DNA of 6,967 nucleotides. Source: an uncultured Lachnospiraceae bacterium. GTDB lineage: Bacteria; Bacillota; Clostridia; Lachnospirales; Lachnospiraceae. Location: assembly GCA_910587105.1 (NCBI GenBank), contig CAJUMB010000093.1, positions 1-6,967 on the forward strand, in the 5' to 3' direction. Position 1 is the first letter of the stretch. Each line of letters begins with the position of its first letter. The notes under the pieces are model-generated. The model saw nothing but the letters and a program-made list of their open reading frames with translations. It ran no database searches and was not told the DNA's origin. Shown here piece by piece: positions 1 to 4,542 of this stretch. The position numbers were made by a program, and so were the translations under genes.

Positions 1-53
1 AACCCACGTATCTAGCTTGGAAGGCTAGTGTTCTACCATTGAACTACACCCGC
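1..53 (-). tRNA. tRNA-Gly (anticodon TCC), 3' part cut off by the window edge
   Basis: Read on the minus strand, the sequence begins with acceptor strand GCGGGTG (53 down to 47). A D-arm with stem GTTC/GAAC and the invariant GG follows. The anticodon stem CTAGC/GCTAG encloses loop CTTCCAA, giving anticodon TCC (plus-strand 19-21), which reads GGA glycine codons. The variable loop and the start of the T-stem are present. The T-loop and 3' acceptor strand lie outside the window to the left, so the gene is partial here only because of the window edge. It has its own promoter just upstream. Confidence 0.95.
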
Positions 54-81
54 AGAACTATTGCTTTTTGACAACAAAGAT

Positions 82-110
82 ATTCTATATCATAATCGAA
101 CAAAAGTCAA
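82..110 (-). promoter_or_regulatory. Promoter of the tRNA-Gly gene
   Basis: On the minus strand a -35 box TTGACT (110-105) and a -10 box TAGAAT (87-82) are separated by exactly 17 bp. Both differ from the sigma-A consensus by one base. The -10 box lies about 28 nt before the mature tRNA 5' end, a usual distance for a stable-RNA promoter with a short 5' leader. Confidence 0.85.
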
Positions 111-202
111 GCCTTTTATTTAAAATTATTTTCATAAATTTTAAACCCCACAGCCTCCTACACATCAATGCTGACTCACATCAAAATGATTATCCGCTTT
201 TC

Positions 203-232
203 AGAGCGTGAATGATTTCTCAAACACGCTCT
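203..232 (-). repeat. Hairpin after the carbonic anhydrase gene, copy 1 of a dispersed repeat
   Basis: The minus strand reads AGAGCGTG, TT, TGA, GAAA, TCA, TT, CACGCTCT. This is an 8-bp stem, a 2x2 internal loop, a 3-bp stem and a GAAA tetraloop, starting 13 nt after the carbonic anhydrase stop codon. The position suits a transcript end or RNA-stabilising hairpin. The following bases (GAAAAGCGG) lack a U-tract, so this is not a clean intrinsic terminator. The plus-strand sequence 209-232 matches 1849-1872 at 21 of 24 positions, so it also belongs to a dispersed repeat. Confidence 0.7.
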
Positions 233-244
233 ATTTTACACTTC

Positions 245-811
245 CTAATCCAGAAATTCCACTTCACCGCTGTCAATATGGTAAATAGCTCCCTGCACTT
301 TCAGGCCGTCCTCCCCATCTTTTACCTGAAGTTTTTCTTTAATGATAGATACGCTTCTGGCAACATTCAAGCAACTTGCCTTAAATTGATCTGTCTCTTC
401 ACCGATCGCTCTCTTGATTTCATCTGTTATGTATTTCACATATCCATCAGGACTATGGTTTATTGCCGCATCTACCGCACCGCAGTGGTCATGTCCAAGT
501 ACCACTACCAGGTTACAGCCCAGATGACCGGCGGCATATTCCACGCTGCCGATTTGATGGTTGTCCATAACATTGCCCGCTACACGGATTACAAATAATT
601 CACCAATTCCCGCTGTAAAAATCCCCTCCGGAATCACTCTGGAATCAGAACAGGTTATAACAATTGCATAAGGACTCTGTCCATTGGCGCAGGTATCCTG
701 CCGAATCTGCGGCGATATATCCCCTGGATTGGCTGATACCGATAAATAGCGCTGATTTCCCTCTTTTAATTTTTCCAGAGCTTCTGTTGCGGAAAGATTT
801 TTATTATGCAT
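245..811 (-). CDS. Beta-class carbonic anhydrase
   Basis: This encodes a 188-aa zinc enzyme that interconverts CO2 and bicarbonate in the cytoplasm, supplying bicarbonate to carboxylases and helping pH balance. The family's active-site signature is complete: C54-S-D56-S-R58 (zinc ligand plus the Asp-Arg dyad) and H107-D-H-C110-G (the other two zinc ligands). The N-terminal helix with motif EGNQRY (17-22) is also typical. Length is normal for a bacterial beta-class enzyme. The start is ATG at 811, preceded by AAGGAGG with 5-nt spacing; an in-frame GTG at 829 lies upstream of that site and is unlikely to be used. The gene appears monocistronic, with its own promoter at 931-959 and a hairpin after the stop codon. 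It is divergent from the rhomboid gene. I see no defect. Physiological role beyond bicarbonate supply is not shown by the context. Confidence 0.96.
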   Translation of the reverse strand: MHNKNLSATEALEKLKEGNQRYLSVSANPGDISPQIRQDTCANGQSPYAIVITCSDSRVIPEGIFTAGIGELFVIRVAGNVMDNHQIGSVEYAAGHLGCNLVVVLGHDHCGAVDAAINHSPDGYVKYITDEIKRAIGEETDQFKASCLNVARSVSIIKEKLQVKDGEDGLKVQGAIYHIDSGEVEFLD

Positions 812-816
812 AATTT

Positions 817-823
817 CCTCCTT
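817..823 (-). promoter_or_regulatory. Ribosome-binding site fixing the carbonic anhydrase start
   Basis: AAGGAGG on the minus strand sits 5 nt before ATG 811-809. An in-frame GTG at 829-827 would place this site inside the coding region and has no comparable site before it. The ATG is therefore preferred and the protein begins MHNKN. Confidence 0.88.
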
Positions 824-875
824 TTTCACGGATATATCTGTGGATATACAAATTTATCCGCTATTTAATGATTAT

Positions 876-908
876 GGAATTGTCCTAAGATTACTTCTGA
901 ACAGTTCC
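876..908 (-). repeat. Hairpin in the carbonic anhydrase 5' leader
   Basis: Minus-strand GGAACTGTTC pairs with GGACAATTCC with one mismatch and one G-U, across a 13-nt loop that can add AGA/TCT pairs. If the promoter at 931-959 is used, the hairpin lies within the first 50 nt of the transcript. The preceding 11 bases, TAAGGAACTGT on the minus strand, recur at the outer end of the fold-back element near 6682 (plus strand). It may be a leader structure or a remnant of a related small repeat. Confidence 0.5.
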
Positions 909-930
909 TTACCAAATTTTTTGTAATTAT

Positions 931-959
931 AATATAACATATTCTGTTTATAGATACAA
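931..959 (-). promoter_or_regulatory. Promoter of the carbonic anhydrase gene
   Basis: On the minus strand TTGTAT (959-954) and TATATT (936-931) are separated by 17 bp. The -10 is preceded by TG one base upstream (TGTTATATT), an extended -10 that compensates for the weak -35. It implies a leader of roughly 110 nt before the ATG, containing the hairpin at 876-908. Confidence 0.6.
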
Positions 960-1041
960 TGAAAAGCTTCTGTTCCGCAATGAATTATCAATTCACAAAT
1001 ATTCACTGCATAAGCAGTCACAGACAGCTGCTATGGCGCCC

Positions 1042-1070
1042 TTGTAACCCACTCATAAATATGATATGAT
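1042..1070 (+). promoter_or_regulatory. Candidate distal promoter of the rhomboid gene
   Basis: TTGTAA (1042-1047) and TATGAT (1065-1070) are 17 bp apart, and the -10 is extended (TGATATGAT). Transcription would start near 1077, giving a leader of about 100 nt. A second candidate nearer the gene is listed separately, and sequence alone does not decide between them. Confidence 0.5.
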
Positions 1071-1126
1071 GAAAGCGTTGAACTCCATTTTCATTGATCA
1101 GAATTTTGTTTGAAAATTGAAAACTT

Positions 1127-1156
1127 TTGACGAACCAATCATAATATAATTAGTAT
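1127..1156 (+). promoter_or_regulatory. Candidate proximal promoter of the rhomboid gene
   Basis: TTGACG (1127-1132) is followed after 18 bp by TAGTAT (1151-1156). A perfect TATAAT also occurs at 1145-1150, but only 12 bp from that -35, so it would need a weaker -35. Any start here gives a short leader ending at the GGAGG ribosome-binding site. Confidence 0.4.
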
Positions 1157-1180
1157 TAGATAAGTTTCCGGAGGACGCAG

Positions 1181-1756
1181 ATGAAGCGCAGTAGAAAAAG
1201 AATTGTCATATCATTTAATTCACCAGTTATCCTAAGTTTTACAGCAATATGCTTTGCAGCGCTGATTTTGGATTTCATCACAAAAGGAGCCACAACCAAT
1301 ACGTTTTTCAGTGTATACCGCTCGTCTCTTTTAAGCCCCTGGACATATGTACGTTTCATCGGGCATATATTCGGCCATGCAGGATGGGAACATTTTATAG
1401 GGAATATTATGATGATTCTGGTTGTGGGACCTTTGCTGGAAGAAAAATACGGTTCATCCAGCATTCTGCTTGCCATCGCAACCACTGCCCTGGTGACCGG
1501 ACTTGCAAATTTTATTCTATTTCCCCAAAAACAGCTGCTGGGAGCCAGCGGCGTTGTTTTCGCCTTTATCTTGCTCGCCTCTTTCACCAGCCTGCGGGAA
1601 GGGGAAATCCCTCTTACCTTCATACTTGTGGCACTGATTTATATGGGAGAACAGATTTACGAGGGAATCTTTATCCACGATAATGTATCCAACCTGACTC
1701 ATATCTTTGGGGGTCTGATCGGTTCGGGATTTGGATATGCCATGAATAAAAGATAG
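1181..1756 (+). CDS. Rhomboid-family intramembrane serine protease
   Basis: This 191-aa membrane protein should cleave transmembrane substrates within the bilayer. The catalytic dyad is intact: S123 in the G121-A-S-G124 motif at the start of a membrane helix, and H174 in the last helix, within a glycine-rich GGLIGSGFGY stretch. The conserved H71-x3-N75 that forms the oxyanion pocket is present. Hydrophobic segments lie near 16-34, 72-87, 94-114, 119-137, 143-160 and 169-187, giving the basic six-helix rhomboid core without an extra N-terminal domain or seventh helix. The positive N-terminus (KRSRKR) suggests it stays in the cytoplasm. ATG 1181 follows CGGAGG with 6-nt spacing. The gene stands alone, converging on the defence-like operon, with a shared terminator region after it. 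The substrate is unknown and nothing nearby suggests one. Confidence 0.95.
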   Translation: MKRSRKRIVISFNSPVILSFTAICFAALILDFITKGATTNTFFSVYRSSLLSPWTYVRFIGHIFGHAGWEHFIGNIMMILVVGPLLEEKYGSSSILLAIATTALVTGLANFILFPQKQLLGASGVVFAFILLASFTSLREGEIPLTFILVALIYMGEQIYEGIFIHDNVSNLTHIFGGLIGSGFGYAMNKR

Positions 1757-1805
1757 CTGCTGTATGTGGTTCCTATCCAGCAAAATTCCATCTATATTCA
1801 TTGGA

Positions 1806-1828
1806 TAATACCATACTTTTGGGTATTA
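1806..1828. repeat. Small hairpin downstream of the rhomboid gene
   Basis: TAATACC pairs with GGTATTA (7 bp) across a 9-nt loop, 49 nt after the rhomboid stop codon. The tail (AAACGGGG) lacks a U-tract. It may protect the mRNA 3' end, but a terminator function is not supported. Confidence 0.35.
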
Positions 1829-1848
1829 AACGGGGCCTGCGGGTGGAT

Positions 1849-1872
1849 TGAATAAGTTTTCAAACACGCTCT
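1849..1872 (-). repeat. Copy 2 of the AGAGCGTGTTTGA dispersed repeat
   Basis: On the minus strand AGAGCGTGTTTGA (1872-1860) and the following bases match the repeat after the carbonic anhydrase gene (209-232) at 21 of 24 positions. This copy lacks the second arm CACGCTCT, so it does not form the same hairpin. Both copies have the same orientation and lie in short gaps at gene 3' ends. Confidence 0.7.
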
Positions 1873-1873
1873 G

Positions 1874-1950
1874 GAGTTTGGACAAAATAGACAAATAGGA
1901 ACAAATCCAAAACGGTTTTGAGCTCCGTTTTGTTTCTTTTATCCAAACTC
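1874..1950. repeat. Nested long inverted repeat between convergent genes
   Basis: GAGTTTGGA (1874-1882) and TCCAAACTC (1942-1950) form a 9-bp outer stem enclosing the terminator-like hairpin at 1908-1932. The left arm's GAGTTTG could instead pair with the CAAAC and CTC of the adjoining repeat copy (1861-1871), so two mutually exclusive folds are possible. Confidence 0.55.
1908..1940 (+). terminator. Intrinsic terminator of the rhomboid gene, probably bidirectional
   Basis: CAAAACGG (1908-1915) pairs with CCGTTTTG (1925-1932) across a 9-nt loop and is followed on the plus strand by TTTCTTTT. On the minus strand the same stem is followed by the moderately U-rich GATTTGTTCCTATTTG. It may therefore also end the convergent four-gene operon, whose last stop codon is 48 nt away. 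Confidence 0.65.
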
Positions 1951-1979
1951 ATGATATCTGAAAGCACTTTCGTAATTAT

Positions 1980-2408
1980 CTATTCCAAAGCCTGGTACAT
2001 GGCGTCCAATTCCTGAAGCAGTTCCAGCCGGACAATATCCTCTGATTTTCCAAACATATCATCAATCAGCTTAAACCCCGTGTTGGCATATCTCTGGGCT
2101 TTTCCATACACTTCCCCCATATTTTCAATGTCTTCCATATGGGCATCGGAGGCCAGCTCAGAAATAAATACGGAATATAAAAAAGCCTCATTTTTCGTAT
2201 TAATATACTCAGCACGGACAAGAGTATCTGTCTTTGTCAGCTCCGTCTGTACCCCGCATTCCACACCAAGTGCCAGTGCAAACAAAAACAGTTCCATCCG
2301 CGTGCAGTTCTTATTGTCCAAATTCAGCAGTTTAGACGAATCTATCTTTTCTATTACCTTTTTTGCATCCCCGGAACAATTTAAAATTTTAACACTTTTC
2401 TCACTCAT
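1980..2408 (-). CDS. 142-aa helical accessory protein of the putative defence operon
   Basis: This is the last gene of the minus-strand operon, starting 4 nt after the ATPase stop. The start is ATG 2408 behind AGGTGA; longer in-frame reading to 2444 would overlap the ATPase and lacks a site. The protein has no signal peptide, membrane segment or catalytic motif I can name. Features seen: TRMELFLFALALGVECG (36-52), an amphipathic helix; a variable middle; and YGKAQRYANTGFKLIDDM (101-118), with a conserved-looking A-x-R/E-Y-A-N-x-G core. From memory, this pattern of an LFLFALALG helix followed by a YAN-G segment resembles small proteins annotated as Dnd (DNA phosphorothioation) system-associated protein 4. 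That assignment is recall, not a search. The context suggests an adaptor or regulatory subunit for the preceding SMC-like ATPase. Confidence 0.85.
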   Translation of the reverse strand: MSEKSVKILNCSGDAKKVIEKIDSSKLLNLDNKNCTRMELFLFALALGVECGVQTELTKTDTLVRAEYINTKNEAFLYSVFISELASDAHMEDIENMGEVYGKAQRYANTGFKLIDDMFGKSEDIVRLELLQELDAMYQALE

Positions 2409-2412
2409 AGCT

Positions 2413-4371
2413 TCACCTGCTTTCGATATAGATCTCACTCTCATCTGTAGTTTTCAATTCCTTATAAGTGCTTGCGCAGGGCTCCAGAATATCCCTGATT
2501 TCCTGTGAATATTCCGATGGCGAGAATGTGATGATTACCTGTTTGTTTTTGGAAACCTCTTTCAGCACAGATGCAAAATTCAGCCGGTTATCCGAATCCA
2601 CACGTCCAACGGGGGTATCAATAAATAGCATAGAATCATACCCGGATACTTTCTGCAGAGCTAATGTAAACGACAATGCCAATAAAGCCCTTTCTGCCGC
2701 GCTGCAGGCTCCAACCATAGGATAGCCGTAGTTATCATATAGTTCCAGCTCATAGGTGTCATCTAATTCAATATGGCTGAATGTCTCTGTCTTCCAGTCC
2801 AGCTGCTGAAAAATCTCCATGGTCTCCCCTGTCATTTTTGATTTTGTATCTGCCATCATTTCTTCTTCGATTTCCCGCACAGTATTTCTGGCTTTTTGCG
2901 CAAATTTGATCTGTTTTTCCAATACCTTTAATTCTGCCTGGTTCTCTATCGCCCTCTGTAATTGTGTATTGATCTCTCTCAAGGTCTTTTCTGCATCATT
3001 TAACTGAAGTTCAAATTTTATCCTGTTCTCATCATTCTTTTTCTTAATCTCTGTGTATTTGGAACGCTGTTCATGCAGTTCCCGGATTTTATCTTTATCC
3101 TGATAATTTTTTAAATAAGCATCCAGCTTATTCAATTTTTCCCGGCAGACTTCCAGCTCTTTTGTTATCCTCAACTCCTGATGGATTAACTTTCTTTTTC
3201 TCTCTGGATACATCCTGCATTTTTCCACTGCATCTTCCAAGGGACTCTTGATTTTCACGAGTAAATGGGATACGCTGGAGGATAAATTCAACTGCTTCAA
3301 CAGTCTTTCAATATTCTTTTCTTCCTCGGCTCCCATCTCTCTGTCACAAATCATACATTTGTGGCTTACCAGCATTTTTTTCAAAAACTGAGGGTCTATA
3401 TTTGGCGGCAGCTGGCCATCTCTCTCCTTGCTGTTAATCAATTCAAGTGTCTGCCTGAACCGGGGGTACAGGGAAAATAAAATCTTATATTCCCGCAGAA
3501 ATTTTTTACATTCATCCATACAGCCATCCAGCTCTTTTTCCTTACTCTGAATTTCTGCCGCCAGTTCCTGATACTCTTTTTCCTTTTCCGGAACTCCCTC
3601 TTTCCCAGCCAGATATTCGTTACATCTTGTTATTTCAGCCTCTGCCTGAGCACTTTGTTGTCTGCAATGGCTGATATTGTCTTTCAGACTTACAACAGCA
3701 TTCTCAGCCTTTTTCTTTTTTTCATTAAGTTCTTTGATACCAACATTCTTACTGCCTGCATCATTCTGATAATCATGAATGACCTTTGACAGGCGGTCAC
3801 TCATGGAATGAAGGAGATTTACCTGGGAAATATTAAATATGGCCTGGTGAATTTTCTCTCCCTGATTGCTGATAAAATATTTATCCAGCTGCTCATTGTC
3901 AAAAAAGAAATATTCACTGATATCCTCTGGCAGATATTGTCTCACAAGATTCTCTATACTTTCTGTATCTGTCAGCACTTTATTTCCTGTGGGAGCAATC
4001 ACTGTTACAACAAAGACAGGTTTGTATTCAAAAGGATCTCTTACTGCCTTGAATTCCTGTCTTTTTTCAAAAATGATCTGCTTGTTATCAACGCTGATCT
4101 TCACGCTGACTTTTGTCTCACATTTATCCCTTTTCTGGTCTATGGCCTCCATCAGAACCGCTGTATTGATCTTCTTTTTCGCCCTGTCTTTAATGCTTAA
4201 ATGAGGTTCTTTCCCATACAGACACCAGGAGATTGCGTTCAATAAATTTGTCTTTCCCATACCGTTCTTTCCCCAAATAATATGCACATCATAAGAACCT
4301 TTGGTACAGAAATCAAAAAAGACATCTTTATATTGCCGGTAATTGCTAATCTCTACGCTCTCTAATCTCAT
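2413..4371 (-). CDS. SMC/Rad50-like ATPase with DndD-type motifs
   Basis: This 652-aa cytoplasmic ATPase has the split layout of the SMC/Rad50 family. An N-terminal lobe carries Walker A G34-KNGMGK-T41. Charged coiled-coil arms span about 205-300 and 380-510. A C339-M-I-C342 pair between them resembles a zinc hook for dimerisation. The C-terminal lobe holds a degenerate ABC signature (S557-A-A-E-R561) and Walker B MLFID585-T-P running into a D-loop G-R-V-D592. The IDTP-x-GR-x-D block is, from memory, characteristic of DndD, the ATPase of DNA phosphorothioation systems; the usual Walker B glutamate is replaced by threonine. ATG 4371 overlaps the previous stop as ATGA, after GAGAGG. Likely role: DNA-end or loop sensing and clamping that licenses the helicase-nuclease encoded two genes earlier. 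No dndA/B/C partner is present, so 'DndD-like' describes the family and not the pathway. An SMC subunit of a Lamassu-like system is an alternative. Confidence 0.92.
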   Translation of the reverse strand: MRLESVEISNYRQYKDVFFDFCTKGSYDVHIIWGKNGMGKTNLLNAISWCLYGKEPHLSIKDRAKKKINTAVLMEAIDQKRDKCETKVSVKISVDNKQIIFEKRQEFKAVRDPFEYKPVFVVTVIAPTGNKVLTDTESIENLVRQYLPEDISEYFFFDNEQLDKYFISNQGEKIHQAIFNISQVNLLHSMSDRLSKVIHDYQNDAGSKNVGIKELNEKKKKAENAVVSLKDNISHCRQQSAQAEAEITRCNEYLAGKEGVPEKEKEYQELAAEIQSKEKELDGCMDECKKFLREYKILFSLYPRFRQTLELINSKERDGQLPPNIDPQFLKKMLVSHKCMICDREMGAEEEKNIERLLKQLNLSSSVSHLLVKIKSPLEDAVEKCRMYPERKRKLIHQELRITKELEVCREKLNKLDAYLKNYQDKDKIRELHEQRSKYTEIKKKNDENRIKFELQLNDAEKTLREINTQLQRAIENQAELKVLEKQIKFAQKARNTVREIEEEMMADTKSKMTGETMEIFQQLDWKTETFSHIELDDTYELELYDNYGYPMVGACSAAERALLALSFTLALQKVSGYDSMLFIDTPVGRVDSDNRLNFASVLKEVSKNKQVIITFSPSEYSQEIRDILEPCASTYKELKTTDESEIYIESR

Positions 4372-4541
4372 TCTTCCTCTCCATCCCTGACAGCCTCTTT
4401 TATCTGGTTTTTGTATAATTTTTTAAACTGCCCCAGTCCCTTGTTCTCCGCATCCAAAATTTCCATAATAAATTTCTGCTGTCTTTGGTCATCTTTCGTT
4501 TTTTCCCCAACCTTCTTCAAAATGGTTTTATTTAATGCCAC
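4368..4541 (-). CDS. 57-aa charged small protein of the putative defence operon
   Basis: This small gene is wedged between the helicase and ATPase genes. GTG 4541 lies 1 nt after the helicase TGA and 6 nt after GGAGG (4552-4548); its stop overlaps the ATPase start as ATGA. An upstream in-frame GTG at 4559 would put the ribosome-binding site inside the gene, so 57 aa is preferred over 63. The protein is hydrophilic and probably helical. It has a basic N-terminal third (NKTILKKVGEKTK), a middle helix (FIMEILDAENKGLGQFKKLY, 24-43) and an acidic end (DGEEE). No domain is recognised. The operon position and tight coupling on both sides argue that it is real and made in fixed ratio to its neighbours, as an adaptor or assembly subunit. 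I recall the phrase 'DNA modification system-associated small protein' for similar short genes in such loci, without certainty. Confidence 0.75.
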   Translation of the reverse strand: MALNKTILKKVGEKTKDDQRQQKFIMEILDAENKGLGQFKKLYKNQIKEAVRDGEEE

Positions 4542-4542
4542 A

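Larger units (their letters stand above)
812..1180. other. Divergent intergenic region between carbonic anhydrase and rhomboid genes
   Basis: This 369-bp AT-rich stretch holds no convincing gene. It contains the carbonic anhydrase promoter (931-959) and leader hairpin (876-908), plus two promoter candidates for the rhomboid gene (1042-1070 and 1127-1156). Small dyads of unknown meaning are also present: TGAATT-ATC-AATTCA at 981-995 and an AGCAG/CTGCT hairpin around 1012-1031. The latter two lie between the divergent promoters, where operators could be placed, but nothing in the sequence identifies a regulator. Confidence 0.7.

Noticed and set aside
1..53. tRNA-Gly as the attachment site of an island carrying the operon
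   Set aside because: The tRNA 3' end faces left, out of the window, and carbonic anhydrase and rhomboid genes lie between it and the operon. No integrase or att repeat is seen.
212..598. 128-codon plus-strand frame
   Set aside because: It lies antisense to the carbonic anhydrase gene, has no ribosome-binding site and encodes no recognisable protein.
245..829. Longer carbonic anhydrase starting at GTG 829
   Set aside because: The strong AAGGAGG at 823-817 would then be inside the gene; ATG 811 is correctly spaced from it.
1156..1801. Several frames overlapping the rhomboid gene on both strands
   Set aside because: They are shadows of the rhomboid gene, which has intact catalytic motifs and a good ribosome-binding site.
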